Assembly: GCF_902706225.1 (NCBI RefSeq) | Contig: NZ_CACSKB010000004.1 | Location: 1-64,000, forward strand | Direction: 5' to 3' | Length of the DNA stretch: 64,000 nucleotides | Origin: Microbacterium sp. 18062 | GTDB taxonomy: Bacteria; Actinomycetota; Actinomycetes; Actinomycetales; Microbacteriaceae | Notes under the pieces: generated by a model | Database searches by the model: none | Told to the model about the DNA's origin: nothing | What the model saw: only the letters and a program-made list of their open reading frames with translations | In this document: piece after piece, positions 24,882-33,929 of the stretch | Numbering within the stretch: the first letter of the stretch is position 1 | How the letters are laid out: every line of letters begins with the position of its first letter | Made by a program: the position numbers and the translations under genes

Positions 24882-25510
24882 CCCCCTCGCTCGGCGCGAT
24901 CCTGCTCGCCGGCGGACGCGCCACCCGGCTCGACGGCACGGCGAAGCCGCTGCTCGTCCTCGGCGGATCCTCGATCCTCGCCCGCACCCTGGCGGCCGTG
25001 CGCGCGGCGGGCGCCGCATCCGTCGTCGTCGCGGGCCCTCCGGCAGCCGGTCACGACGACCTGACCTGGGTGCGCGAGGACCCGCCGTTCTCCGGCCCCG
25101 CCGCGGCCGTCGTCGCGGCGCTCGGCGCGACCGCCCCTGCCGCCGACCCCGACTGGACGCTCGTGCTCGCCTGCGACCTCGTGCGCCCGGATGCGGCCGT
25201 GCCGCGACTCGTCGCCGACCTGTTGCTGCTTCCCGCAGACACCGAGGGTCTGTGCCTCGCGGACGAGACCTCGAGGCCGCAGTGGCTGACCGGCGTCTAC
25301 CGCACCGCCGCCCTCCGCCGCGCGGCCGGCGCGCTCGCGCACGGCGGCCGCGACGCCCCGGTCCGTGCGCTCCTGGACGACCTGTCGATCGCCGTGGTGC
25401 GCGTCCCCGACGACGTCGTCCGCGACATCGATACGTGGGAGGATCTGGAGGACGCCCGACGCCGGGTCGAGCCCGGCGCCGACGGCATCGCGAAGGAGGG
25501 TTCCCCGTGA
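24878..25510 (+). CDS. mobA: Molybdenum cofactor guanylyltransferase MobA
   Basis: A 210-residue nucleotidyltransferase that adds GMP to Mo-molybdopterin to give the MGD cofactor used by formate-dehydrogenase-type enzymes. The signature LLAGGRATRLDGTAKPLL (about residues 8-25) is a GTP-binding glycine-rich loop; the metal-binding aspartate is in LACDLVRPD. Its presence fits the bis-MGD enzyme YdeP and the accessory protein FdhD in this window. ATGA overlap with moaC; GTGA overlap with the next gene. Confidence 0.92.
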   Translation: MTPSLGAILLAGGRATRLDGTAKPLLVLGGSSILARTLAAVRAAGAASVVVAGPPAAGHDDLTWVREDPPFSGPAAAVVAALGATAPAADPDWTLVLACDLVRPDAAVPRLVADLLLLPADTEGLCLADETSRPQWLTGVYRTAALRRAAGALAHGGRDAPVRALLDDLSIAVVRVPDDVVRDIDTWEDLEDARRRVEPGADGIAKEGSP

Positions 25511-25767
25511 CCGAGCACCTGCCCCCGGAGGCACTGGACGAGTGGGCCGACGCCGTGCGGGAGCGTCTCGGCCTCGGCCCCGACGATCTGCCGATCCCGC
25601 TCGTGCTCGACCTCGCCGGAGACGTCGCCCGGGGCGTCGCCCGGCCCGCGGCCCCGCTCAGCGCGTTCGCGGCGGGACTCGCCGCCGGTCGCGCCGGCGG
25701 CACCCCGGAACAGGTGCGGGAGGCGGTCGACCGGATCACCAGGCTCGCCGCCGGATGGAGGCCCTGA
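25507..25767 (+). CDS. DUF6457 small protein
   Basis: An 86-residue, mostly helical acidic protein (LPPEALDEWADAVRERLGL) resembling the DUF6457 family that is encoded within actinobacterial molybdenum-cofactor clusters. It starts at GTG 25507 inside the mobA stop (GTGA) and ends one base into moaD. Its role is unknown. The position between mobA and moaD suggests an accessory part in MGD synthesis. Confidence 0.8.
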   Translation: MTEHLPPEALDEWADAVRERLGLGPDDLPIPLVLDLAGDVARGVARPAAPLSAFAAGLAAGRAGGTPEQVREAVDRITRLAAGWRP

Positions 25768-26000
25768 TGGCCCGCGTGCGCTACTTCGCCGCCGCGGAGG
25801 AGATGGCGGGCGTCGCCGAGGAGACCCGCGCGGAACGCACCCTCGGCGATCTGCGCCACGCCCTGGCCGCCGAACGCCCCGGGCTCGGCGGCATCCTGCC
25901 CCGATGCGCGGTTCTCGTCGCCGGTGCGCGGACGGACGACGACGCGACCCTCGCCGACGACACGCTCGTCGACGTGCTCCCGCCCTTCGCCGGCGGCTGA
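25767..26000 (+). CDS. moaD: MoaD-like molybdopterin synthase sulfur-carrier subunit
   Basis: A 77-residue ubiquitin-fold protein beginning MARVRYFAAAEEMAG and ending LPPFAGG. The terminal Gly-Gly is the site adenylated by MoeB and converted to thiocarboxylate. With MoaE (26260-26685) it forms molybdopterin synthase. The ATG overlaps the stop of the DUF6457 gene by one base; an in-frame ATG at 25755 would add four residues. Confidence 0.93.
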   Translation: MARVRYFAAAEEMAGVAEETRAERTLGDLRHALAAERPGLGGILPRCAVLVAGARTDDDATLADDTLVDVLPPFAGG

Positions 26001-26259
26001 GCAGACCCGCACTGCAGGTGGGAGTGCACGCGCCGCATCGTCCGCTGCGGCGACCCGGCGTCCTGAGCACCAAGGTCACCCCCACTCTCGCGATGACCCG
26101 CACGCACGACAACCTGCGGGTCGCGACGCCCGCGACGGTGTGGGCGATGCCGGCGGGAGAGAGCCGGGCGCCCGCGGGGCATCAGCGAGTTCGTCCATGC
26201 GATCTCCACACCGCGCGACACCGACTCGCGAGCATCGAGCGGGAACCGTCGGGGAGGGA
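26001..26259. other. Intergenic region between convergent moaD and moaE
   Basis: No gene, tRNA, riboswitch or clear hairpin terminator was recognised in these 259 bp. It separates the two halves of the molybdopterin synthase genes, which converge. Confidence 0.6.
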
Positions 26260-26685
26260 TCAGCCGCCGAGGCCCTTCCAGGCGGTGGTGCCGTCGGACT
26301 CGATCTGACGCTTCCACACCGGCAGCTCGCGCTTGATGTCCTCGATCACCGCACGGCAGACGCGGAACGCCTCGTCCCGATGCCCCGACGCGACGACGAT
26401 CACGACGGCCGCGTCGCCCACCTCGAGCCGTCCGATGCGGTGGCTCACCGCGACGATCGCACCGGCGTCGCCGATCGCGCGCTCGGCGAGCGACCTCAGG
26501 ATCCGTTCGGCGTCGGGATGCGCGGAGTACTCCAGCGCCACGACCGGGGTCGCCGCATCCGGATCGTTGTCGCGCACGCGTCCGAGGAAGGTCGTCACCG
26601 CACCGGAGGCGTCGTCGTCGACCGCGCGCAGATGGGCGTCGAGGTCGAGGGGCTCGGCGCTGACGCGGGCGAGGGCGACGGGCAT
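26260..26685 (-). CDS. moaE: Molybdopterin synthase catalytic subunit MoaE
   Basis: A 141-residue large subunit of molybdopterin synthase. Landmarks are GAVTTFLGRVRDND, LEYSAHPDAERIL, AVSHRIGRLEVGDAAVVI and the catalytic-lysine segment ELPVWKRQIESDGTTAWKG at the C terminus. The start shares one base with the stop of moaB. It is convergent with moaD, its partner subunit. Confidence 0.95.
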   Translation of the reverse strand: MPVALARVSAEPLDLDAHLRAVDDDASGAVTTFLGRVRDNDPDAATPVVALEYSAHPDAERILRSLAERAIGDAGAIVAVSHRIGRLEVGDAAVVIVVASGHRDEAFRVCRAVIEDIKRELPVWKRQIESDGTTAWKGLGG

Positions 26686-27158
26686 CAGTGGTCCCCTCCC
26701 GCGAGCTGGTCGATCACGTGCGCCGCGACCGACAGCACGACCGGGATCCCGGATGCGACGGCCGCCGGCTTCCCCGGGAGGTTCACGATGAGCGCGCCCC
26801 GGGCGACCCCCGCGAGGCCACGCGTCAGCATCCCGGCGGGCTTCTCCGCGGCCCCGCGGCGGCGGAGCTCCTCGGCGAGTCCCGGGATCTCGCGCTCGAT
26901 GACGCGCGCGGCACCCTCCGGGGTCTGATCGCGCGGAGAGACGCCGGTGCCGCCGGTCGTGACGACGAGGTCGGCGCCGGCGTCGATCGCGGCGCGGAGT
27001 GCCCGCTCGACGCTGTCGGCGCCGTCGGGCACGACGGTCGCGTCCGGGCATTCCCACCCCGCGTCGCGGAGGAGGCCGACGCCCACCGGCCCGGAAGCGT
27101 CGTCGCGCACGCCCGCCGCCGACCGGTCGGACACCGTGATCACCGCCGCGCGCCGCAT
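26685..27158 (-). CDS. Molybdenum cofactor protein MoaB/MogA family
   Basis: A 157-residue MoCF-domain protein. It has VITVSDRSAAGVRDDASGP at the N terminus and the molybdopterin-binding TTGGTGVSPRDQTPEGAAR motif. MogA-type members adenylate molybdopterin before metal insertion by MoeA; MoaB-type members may be inactive, and I cannot separate the two. It is co-transcribed with moaE. Confidence 0.92.
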   Translation of the reverse strand: MRRAAVITVSDRSAAGVRDDASGPVGVGLLRDAGWECPDATVVPDGADSVERALRAAIDAGADLVVTTGGTGVSPRDQTPEGAARVIEREIPGLAEELRRRGAAEKPAGMLTRGLAGVARGALIVNLPGKPAAVASGIPVVLSVAAHVIDQLAGGDH

Positions 27159-27167
27159 CTGTCCAGC

Positions 27168-28712
27168 CTATGCCCGGGCGTCCCCCGTGCCCTCCTCGGC
27201 GGTGAGCGTGATGCGGGTGGCCATCCCCGGGAAGACCAGCGCGTGGAAGGGCAGCACGAGCAGCCAGTAGAGGCGGCCGGCCAGGCCCCGCGGAAAGAAG
27301 ATCGCCCGCTGCTCGTACCGCGCACCGTCGCCGTCGGGCACGGCGCCGAGCTCGAGCCAGGCGAGGCCGGGCACCTTCATCTCGGCGCGCAGGCGCAGCA
27401 TCCGCCCGGGCTCGATCGCCTCGACGCGCCAGAAGTCGATCGCGTCGCCGACGACCGCCGAGGTCCGGCTGCGCCGGCCGCGGCGCAGCCCCACACCGCC
27501 GACGATCCGGTCCATCCAACCGCGCAGCGCCCACAGTCGCGGCGTCGAGTACCACCCGTTCTCGCCGCCGATGCCGATGATGACCCGCCAGAGCGCCGAC
27601 GCCGAGGCGGGGGTCGTGACGGTACGCGTGTCGGTGTAGACCGTCCGCCCCGCCCAGTCGGGGTCGCTCGGCAGCGGGTCGCTCGGCAGGCCCGAGAGCT
27701 CCGCATCCTGCCAGCTCGTCTCGATCGCGTCCGCGTCCACCCGGCCGATCGCCAGCTGCACCGCCCGCCGGTACGACGTGAGCCCGCCGTCGGGGCGCGG
27801 AATGAGCTCGTCGACGCTCCGGTCCCTCACGACGCACTCGTTCTCGAGCGAGGCGATGAGCGGGCGCGCGATCGACCGCGGCACGGGCGTCACGACGTTG
27901 ACCCAGTGCGAGGCGAGGCCGGGGGTCAGCACCGGCAGCGCGGCGATGGGCCGCTGCGGCAGGCCGGCCTCGACCGCGTAGCCGTTCATCATCTGCCCGT
28001 AGCGCGGCGCGTCGGGGCCGCCGACGTCGACCGCACGGTTCACCGGCGCGTCCACCCGGGCGGCACCGAGCAGGTAGTGCAGCACATCGCGCACCGCGAT
28101 CGGCTGCACCCGGTTGCGCACCCACTTGGGCGCCGGCATGTAGGGCAGCACCTCGGTGAGGTGCCGGATCATCTCGAACGACGCCGACCCCGATCCGATC
28201 ACGACACCCGCCTGCAGCACGAGCGTCGGCACACCGCTGCCCAGGAACACCTCCCCGACCTCGACCCGCGAACGCAGGTGCGGCGAGAGCCTCACCCCCG
28301 ACGGATGCAGCGCCCCGAGGTACACGATCCGTACGACGGATGCGGCCTGCGCCGCGGCGGCGACGGTCCGCGCGGCCGCGAGATCGGCCTCCTCGAACCC
28401 CTTTCCCGCACCCATCGAGTGGATGAGGTAGAACAGCACGTCGATGTCGGCCACCGCCGCGGCGACCGCATCCGCGTCGTCGGCGGATCCCTCGGCGATC
28501 TCGACCTCGCTCCCCCACGGAAAGGCCGTCACCCGGGCCGCGTCGCGGGCGAGCACGCGCACCCGGTACCCCGCGGCGATCAGGCGCGGGGTGAGACGCC
28601 CGCCGATGTACCCGGTGGCCCCGAGCACGAGGGCGCGGGGAGCCTGCCCATCGGCTCGCCGCCGGGCGCGCAGGGCGGGTTCTCGGCCGGTGGGCGTCGT
28701 CAGCTCCGTCAT
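27168..28712 (-). CDS. SDR-family NAD(P)-binding oxidoreductase with DUF2867
   Basis: A 514-residue two-domain protein. Residues about 24-330 form an extended short-chain dehydrogenase fold (ALVLGATGYIGGRLTPRLIAAG). Residues about 370-510 fit DUF2867, a START/SRPBCC-like lipid-binding fold, with GWYSTPRLWALRGWMDRIVGG and a hydrophobic end (LYWLLVLPFHALVFPGM). ATG 28712 is chosen since the sequence upstream is Ala/Arg-rich and unlike coding. It sits 9 nt upstream of moaB on the same strand, but no link to molybdenum is evident. The substrate is unknown. Confidence 0.85.
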   Translation of the reverse strand: MTELTTPTGREPALRARRRADGQAPRALVLGATGYIGGRLTPRLIAAGYRVRVLARDAARVTAFPWGSEVEIAEGSADDADAVAAAVADIDVLFYLIHSMGAGKGFEEADLAAARTVAAAAQAASVVRIVYLGALHPSGVRLSPHLRSRVEVGEVFLGSGVPTLVLQAGVVIGSGSASFEMIRHLTEVLPYMPAPKWVRNRVQPIAVRDVLHYLLGAARVDAPVNRAVDVGGPDAPRYGQMMNGYAVEAGLPQRPIAALPVLTPGLASHWVNVVTPVPRSIARPLIASLENECVVRDRSVDELIPRPDGGLTSYRRAVQLAIGRVDADAIETSWQDAELSGLPSDPLPSDPDWAGRTVYTDTRTVTTPASASALWRVIIGIGGENGWYSTPRLWALRGWMDRIVGGVGLRRGRRSRTSAVVGDAIDFWRVEAIEPGRMLRLRAEMKVPGLAWLELGAVPDGDGARYEQRAIFFPRGLAGRLYWLLVLPFHALVFPGMATRITLTAEEGTGDARA

Positions 28713-28819
28713 GCGGGCGACGTTACGCGCCCGTGCCGGTGCCGGGCGGGGGCTTGCGCCGCAGCCCGCCCCCGCCCGCACTCACCGTGACTCCGCCGGC
28801 CCCGTCCGGGCCGCCCGAG

Positions 28820-28892
28820 CCGCGAGACTGCAGCGGGGTGCCGAGACAGTGGGGTTTCCCCGCTGTCTCGGCGCTAGGGTGCAGTCTCGCGG
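28820..28892. repeat. Double-stem palindromic element, CCGCGAGACTGCA family (copy 1)
   Basis: Outer arms CCGCGAGACTGCA (28820-28832) and TGCAGTCTCGCGG (28880-28892) are perfect. Inner arms CCGAGACAGTGGGG (28841-28854) and CCCCGCTGTCTCGG (28858-28871) match at 13 of 14. A second copy with the same outer arms lies at 63599-63671. Confidence 0.85.
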
Positions 28893-28941
28893 TCCGAGGC
28901 TCCCTGGACGGGGAGCGGATGCGGAGCGGGGCGCGCCGACG

Positions 28942-31380
28942 CTACGCGAGCGACGCGACGCGGGGCTCAAGGCGCACGAGCACGGACTTCGACGTCGGCG
29001 TGCCGCTGACGTCGGCGACCGAGTCGAGCGGCACGAGCACGTTCGTCTCCGGGTAGTACGCCGCGGCGTTCCCCCGCGGGGTCGCGTAGCCGACGATGCG
29101 GAAGGCCTCGGCCCGGCGCTCCTGCAGCACCCCGTCCGGACCCGTCCACTCCGACACGAGATCGACCACCTGTCCGTCGGCGAAGCCGAGCTCGGCGATG
29201 TCGTCCGCGTTCACCATCACGACGCGGCGTCCGTCGTGGATGCCCCGGTAGCGGTCGTCCTTGCCGTAGATCGTGGTGTTGTACTGGTCGTGCGAGCGGA
29301 GGGTCTGCAGCAGCAGGCGACCGGCCGGGATGCGCGGGTACTCCAGCGGGTTCGCAGTGAAGTGCGCCTTGCCGTCGCTCGTCGCGAAGCGGCGATCGTC
29401 GCGCGGGCCGTTCGGCAGGAAGAACGTGCGTCCCCTCGCGATGCGCTGCTCGTAGTCCTCGAAGCCCGGCACGACGTTCTGGATGTGGGTGCGGACGAGC
29501 GCGTAGTCGTGCTCGAGCGCCGCCCAGTCGGCGTGCGGCACGTTCGCCGGATGCGCCACCTCGGTGCGTCCGGACCAGTCGGCGTGCTCGGCGCGGGGGC
29601 GCTCGGCCTGGTCGCGATCGACGTCGCCGGAGTGGGATGCGGATGCCACGGGCCGCGGCGTCGCCTCGCCGCCGAAGAGCAGGTCGCACAGGCGGGCGAC
29701 GATGGCGACCTCGCTCAGCAGGTCGTCCGCGGGCGGGGAGAGCCTGCCGCGGGAGGAGTGCACCGCGCCCATGGAGTCCTCGACCGAGACGCGCTGCTCG
29801 CCCCCGCCGCGGCGGTCGCGATCGGTGCGTCCGAGAGTCGGCAGGATGATCGCGCGGCGCCCGGTGACCACGTGCGAACGGTTGAGCTTGGTCGACACGT
29901 GGACGGTGAGATCGAGCTTCGCCATCGCCCGCTCGACGATCTCGGTGTCGGGGGTCGCGCTGACGAAGTTGCCGCCCATGCCCATGAAGAACCGGGCCCG
30001 GCCCGCGTCCATCGCCCGGATCGCCGCGACGGTGTCGTGCCCGTGTGCCCTCGGCGAGGCGAAGTCGAACTCGGTGTCGAGGGCGTCGAGGAACGCGTCC
30101 GACGGCTTCTCGTAGATGCCCATGGTGCGGTCGCCCTGCACGTTCGAGTGCCCCCGCACGGGGCACACGCCGGCGCCGGGACGGCCGATGTTGCCCTGCA
30201 GCAGCAGGACGTTCACCACCTCGCGGAGCGTCGGCACCGAGTGCTTGTGCTGGGTGAGGCCCATCGCCCAGCACACGATCGTGGCGGGCGAGGTGCGCAC
30301 CGCCTCGGCGATCTCCCGGAGCGCCGGCTCGTCGAGGCCGGTGGCGGACTCGAGCTCGGCCCAGTCCGCATCCGCCATCGCCGCCGCGTACGCGGCGAGC
30401 CCGCTCGTGTACGCCTCGACGAAGGCGTGGTCCACGACCCCGCCGGAGCGCTCCTCGACCTCGAGCAGGTGCTTGCCGATCGCCTGGAACAACGCCTGGT
30501 CGCCCCCCACGCGGATCTGCACGAACCGGTCGGCGATGGCTGTTCCGCCCAGCAGCACGCCCCGCGCGGTCTGCGGGTTCTCGAACCGGAGCAGCCCCGC
30601 CTCCGGCAGCGGGTTCACCGCGATGATCGTCGCCCCGTTCTGCTTCGCCTTCTCGAGGGCGCTCAGCATCCGGGGATGGTTGGTGCCGGGGTTCTGACCG
30701 GCGACGATCAGCAGCTTCGCGTTGTGGACGTCTTCGAGCGAGACCGTGCCCTTGCCGATGCCGATCGTCTCGGTGAGCGCGGAGCCGGACGACTCGTGGC
30801 ACATGTTGGAGCAGTCGGGGAGGTTGTTGGTGCCGACGCCGCGCACCAGCAGCTGGTAGAGGAACGCCGCCTCGTTCGAGGTGCGGCCCGACGTGTAGAA
30901 GATCGACTCGTCGGGATCGTCGAGCGTCCGCAGCTGATCGGCGATCGCCCGCAGCGCGTCGTCCCACGCGATGGGCCGGTAATGCGTCGCGCCCTCGTCG
31001 AGGATCATCGGATGCGTCAGCCGCCCCTGCTGGCCGAGCCACCAGTCGTCGTGCTCGCGCAAGTCCTCGAGCGAGTGCTCCGCGAAGAACTCCGGCCCCA
31101 CCCGCCGCACGGTCGCCTCCTCGGCGACCGCCTTCGCTCCGTTCTCGCAGAACTCGGCGACGTGACGGTGATCGGGGTCGGGCCACGCGCACCCGGGGCA
31201 GTCGAAGCCGTCCTTCTGGTTGACCCGCAGGAGGGTGCGCGCCGACCGCACGGAGCCCATCTGCTCCCACGACATCTGCAGCGCGTGCAGCACCGCCGGG
31301 ACTCCGACCGCAACCTTCTTGGGCCGGGAGACGGACAGCTCGGACTCGTCGATGTCGGTCTTCGGAGGCTTCGTCACCAT
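28942..31380 (-). CDS. FdhF/YdeP-family molybdopterin oxidoreductase
   Basis: An 812-residue bis-MGD enzyme of the formate dehydrogenase-like YdeP family. The N-terminal cysteines C61-x2-C64 and C78 (CPGC...EFCENG) fit the cluster-binding region. C194 (NMCHESSG) is at the position of the Mo-ligating residue. Molybdopterin-binding segments follow (VAGQNPGTNHPRML, VCPVRGHSNVQGDRTMG), with a C-terminal molydopterin dinucleotide-binding domain from about 670. No twin-arginine signal is seen, so it is cytoplasmic. YdeP itself is tied to acid resistance; the real substrate is unknown. It is the only evident Mo-enzyme in the window. Confidence 0.92.
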   Translation of the reverse strand: MVTKPPKTDIDESELSVSRPKKVAVGVPAVLHALQMSWEQMGSVRSARTLLRVNQKDGFDCPGCAWPDPDHRHVAEFCENGAKAVAEEATVRRVGPEFFAEHSLEDLREHDDWWLGQQGRLTHPMILDEGATHYRPIAWDDALRAIADQLRTLDDPDESIFYTSGRTSNEAAFLYQLLVRGVGTNNLPDCSNMCHESSGSALTETIGIGKGTVSLEDVHNAKLLIVAGQNPGTNHPRMLSALEKAKQNGATIIAVNPLPEAGLLRFENPQTARGVLLGGTAIADRFVQIRVGGDQALFQAIGKHLLEVEERSGGVVDHAFVEAYTSGLAAYAAAMADADWAELESATGLDEPALREIAEAVRTSPATIVCWAMGLTQHKHSVPTLREVVNVLLLQGNIGRPGAGVCPVRGHSNVQGDRTMGIYEKPSDAFLDALDTEFDFASPRAHGHDTVAAIRAMDAGRARFFMGMGGNFVSATPDTEIVERAMAKLDLTVHVSTKLNRSHVVTGRRAIILPTLGRTDRDRRGGGEQRVSVEDSMGAVHSSRGRLSPPADDLLSEVAIVARLCDLLFGGEATPRPVASASHSGDVDRDQAERPRAEHADWSGRTEVAHPANVPHADWAALEHDYALVRTHIQNVVPGFEDYEQRIARGRTFFLPNGPRDDRRFATSDGKAHFTANPLEYPRIPAGRLLLQTLRSHDQYNTTIYGKDDRYRGIHDGRRVVMVNADDIAELGFADGQVVDLVSEWTGPDGVLQERRAEAFRIVGYATPRGNAAAYYPETNVLVPLDSVADVSGTPTSKSVLVRLEPRVASLA

Positions 31381-31450
31381 GGTTCGATGCTATGCCCGAT
31401 AGGGCGTCGTGTCTTCGCCCGCCGGCACCGGACCGGCACCGGTCAGAGGG

Positions 31451-31505
31451 GAATCGGCCGGGCGGAGGGCTTTCGTCGCGACATCGTCCTCATCCCGGCC
31501 GATTC
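31451..31505. repeat. Inverted repeat between the YdeP and PAP2 genes
   Basis: GAATCGGCCGGG (31451-31462) and CCCGGCCGATTC (31494-31505) are perfectly complementary around a 31-nt loop, and overlap the end of the PAP2 gene. It may terminate PAP2 transcription. The segment resembles the element at about 5065-5137. Confidence 0.8.
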
Positions 31506-32164
31506 TCCTCGCGGCTCGTGTGTCCCGGCCGCACCGCACGCTCACGGTCGATCCGATCGCGCAGGAACGCCGCGCAGACGAGCGCGACGCCGACCCCGAC
31601 GAGCATGCCGCCGAGCGTGTCGCTCAGCCAGTGCGCATGCAGATAGGTGCGGCTGAAGACCATGATCAGAACCCATGCCGAGGCCACGACGGCGGTCCAC
31701 GCCCGCGGCAGCAGCACCACCAGCACGGCCGCGAGGGTCGCGGCGTTCGCGACATGACCCGACGGGTACGAGCCGTAGTCGCTGACGACGAGGATCTGCT
31801 CGGGCCGAGCACGGCCGAACAGGTGCTTCAGGATCTGCACGACGAACGCGCTCAGCGCCACGGCCAAGACGAAGTAGCCGGCCGACCACGGGCGGCGAAG
31901 GGACAGCAGCACGACGATGCCCGCAGCGGGCACCACGATCGTGCTCACCCACACGCCGCCGGCGACGTTCGTGAAACGCGAGACGACGTCGAACGGCGCC
32001 CAGTCGGCCTGGACGAGCAGGAGGTTCCACGCCGAGTCGATCGCGAAGGGCTCGTTGCCCCGGGCGAGGATCCACGCGCCGAGCGCGGCGGACAGCACGA
32101 GGAGCGTCGCCCCGATCGTCCCCCGCACGAGGGCCGAGGGGCCGGATGCGGTCGATTCGGTCAT
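31490..32164 (-). CDS. PAP2-family membrane phosphatase
   Basis: A 224-residue protein with six predicted membrane helices and the complete acid phosphatase signature: K113-x6-R120-P121, P134-SG-H137 and S171-R172-x5-H178-x3-D182. Enzymes of this type dephosphorylate undecaprenyl diphosphate or phosphatidic-acid-like lipids on the outer membrane face. A role in recycling the cell-wall carrier lipid is possible but not specific. The C-terminal tail is charged and overlaps an inverted repeat. Confidence 0.92.
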   Translation of the reverse strand: MTESTASGPSALVRGTIGATLLVLSAALGAWILARGNEPFAIDSAWNLLLVQADWAPFDVVSRFTNVAGGVWVSTIVVPAAGIVVLLSLRRPWSAGYFVLAVALSAFVVQILKHLFGRARPEQILVVSDYGSYPSGHVANAATLAAVLVVLLPRAWTAVVASAWVLIMVFSRTYLHAHWLSDTLGGMLVGVGVALVCAAFLRDRIDRERAVRPGHTSREENRPG

Positions 32165-32261
32165 CGCCTCATTGTGGCGCCGGAGCGGGCCGGGCCGCCG
32201 GAACGACGCGACGCTTGCGTCCGGCCGCCGCCTGTGCGAGCGGGTCCGGACACCGGCGGCG

Positions 32262-33683
32262 TCACGGCGTCAGCTGCGCCACCGAGCGCGGTCGCACGAG
32301 CAACCACAGCGAGAGCACGGCGACCACGCCGCATCCGACCATGACGGAGGCCATCGTCGTCGCGGTGATCCCGGCGTCGTGCGAGAGCCAGCCCACGAGC
32401 GGGGAGACGATGCCGGCCACACCGAAGTTCGTGGCGCCGATGATGGACTGCGCGGTGCCCGCGGCGTTGCCGTGCCGGTCGAGGGCCAGCACCTGCACGC
32501 AGGGGAACGTGAAGCCGCACGCCGTCATGAAGAAGAAGAGCGGGACGATCGTGCCCCACAGCCCTGCCCCGAGCTGGTCGGCGACGACGATCACGGCGGC
32601 CGTGACGACGAGCGCCGCCGTCGAGAAGGCCATGACCCACTGCGGGCCGAAGCGCGCGGCCAGTCGCGAGGCCGCCTGCACGCCGACGACCACGCCGATG
32701 GAGTTCACGGCGAACAGCACGCCGTACTCCTGCGCGTTGAAGCCGAAGCTCTGCTGGAAGAGGAACGACGATGCCGAGAGGTACGAGAAGAGCCCGCTGA
32801 AGGTCATGCCGCCGATGACCAGCACGCCGAGGAAGACCCGGTCGCCGAGCACGCTGCGATACCGCTGCCACACCGTGGTGGCGCCGCGCTCGCGGCGACG
32901 GGCCGGCGGCAGCGTCTCGGGGATGAAGACGGCTGCAGCGATCAGCATGACGACGCCGTAGACCGCGAGGACGACGAACAGCCCCCGCCACGGCATGACG
33001 CCGAGCAGCCAGGAGCCGACCAGCGGCGCCAGCACGGGCGCGACACCCGACACGAGCGCGAGCCGCGACAGCATGACGACCAGGCGCCGCCCGCCGAAGA
33101 GGTCCCGGACGATGGCAGCCGCGACGACGCCGCCGGCTGCGGCGCCGGCGCCCATCAGCACCCGGGTCACGCTGAGCGTCACCAGGTCGGGAGCGAAGGC
33201 CGCGGCGGCGCTCGCGACCACGTGGAGCGCAGTGACCGCGAGAAGCGGGATGCGGCGACCGACCTTGTCGCTGAGGGGGCCGACGATCAGCTGCCCCAGG
33301 GCGAAGCCGATCATGGTGCCGGTCAGTGTCAGCTGGATCATCGCGGCGGTGGTGTCGAAGTCGGCCTCGAGCACGGGGAACGCCGGCAGGTAGAGATCGA
33401 TCGTGAACGGGCCGAGCGCGGTCAGGGCGCCGAGCAGCACGATGTAGAGGACGCGCCGCCACGTCGGCATCGCATCGCCGGGGTGCAGCACGATCGGGGC
33501 GGTCTGCGGGTTGGCGCCGAGCGTGCGGATGGCGCCCGTCGTGCTGCGCGGCGTGCGCACCGAGCCGGTCGGTGTCCGCTCTTCGGCGGAGGCTGCCCCG
33601 GATGCGGGGACGACGGGAACGGGGGACGTATCGAGCACAGTGCGGACCACTTCGGTGAGGGAGAGGGGCGGCGCGCACGCCAT
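32262..33683 (-). CDS. Bcr/CflA-family multidrug efflux MFS transporter
   Basis: A 473-residue major facilitator with 12 helices. The N-terminal helix ends in TIDLYLPAFP, typical of Bcr/CflA, and motif A is GPLSDKVGRR. The first about 70 residues (Thr/Pro/Ala-rich) before MPTWRRVLYIVLL lie outside the family core, so the true start may be internal, at about 33470. The gene is divergent from the DUF3105 gene. Drug efflux is known for the family; the substrate here is unknown. Confidence 0.9.
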   Translation of the reverse strand: MACAPPLSLTEVVRTVLDTSPVPVVPASGAASAEERTPTGSVRTPRSTTGAIRTLGANPQTAPIVLHPGDAMPTWRRVLYIVLLGALTALGPFTIDLYLPAFPVLEADFDTTAAMIQLTLTGTMIGFALGQLIVGPLSDKVGRRIPLLAVTALHVVASAAAAFAPDLVTLSVTRVLMGAGAAAGGVVAAAIVRDLFGGRRLVVMLSRLALVSGVAPVLAPLVGSWLLGVMPWRGLFVVLAVYGVVMLIAAAVFIPETLPPARRRERGATTVWQRYRSVLGDRVFLGVLVIGGMTFSGLFSYLSASSFLFQQSFGFNAQEYGVLFAVNSIGVVVGVQAASRLAARFGPQWVMAFSTAALVVTAAVIVVADQLGAGLWGTIVPLFFFMTACGFTFPCVQVLALDRHGNAAGTAQSIIGATNFGVAGIVSPLVGWLSHDAGITATTMASVMVGCGVVAVLSLWLLVRPRSVAQLTP

Positions 33684-33929
33684 CGGGCGCGGGTCGCGGG
33701 GAGCAGCCGGATCGAAACGATTCGACCGGGCATGTCCATCGTACCGGATCGCCCGGACGACGCCTCCGCGGAATCCCGGCCCGGACGCACCTTCGGCGCT
33801 CTCCCAGCCGTATGCCCTATGCGCTCGAATAGGCTCGGAGTCTGGCCCGTACACAGCTCTCCCCGGGCCGCACTCCCCGCACGGCAGTCCGCGGCACCCG
33901 TCCGCACCGAACCGAGGACCCGACATCGC

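Noticed and set aside
22272..26012. A 1246-codon open frame on the minus strand opposite the mo-cofactor genes
   Set aside because: The translation is Arg/Gly/Ala-rich without motifs, and the plus strand has six recognisable genes with overlapping starts and stops.
26001..26259. A molybdenum-cofactor riboswitch between moaD and moaE
   Set aside because: The region is between the 3' ends of convergent genes, so it cannot serve as a leader, and no matching fold was seen.
30799..30801. A selenocysteine in the YdeP-family enzyme
   Set aside because: The position corresponding to the formate dehydrogenase selenocysteine encodes an ordinary cysteine (C194, NMCHESSG), with no in-frame TGA.
31917..33929. 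A long plus-strand open frame running into the DUF3105 gene
   Set aside because: It lies opposite the Bcr/CflA gene and reads as basic/acidic low-complexity sequence. The DUF3105 protein has its own start at 33930.
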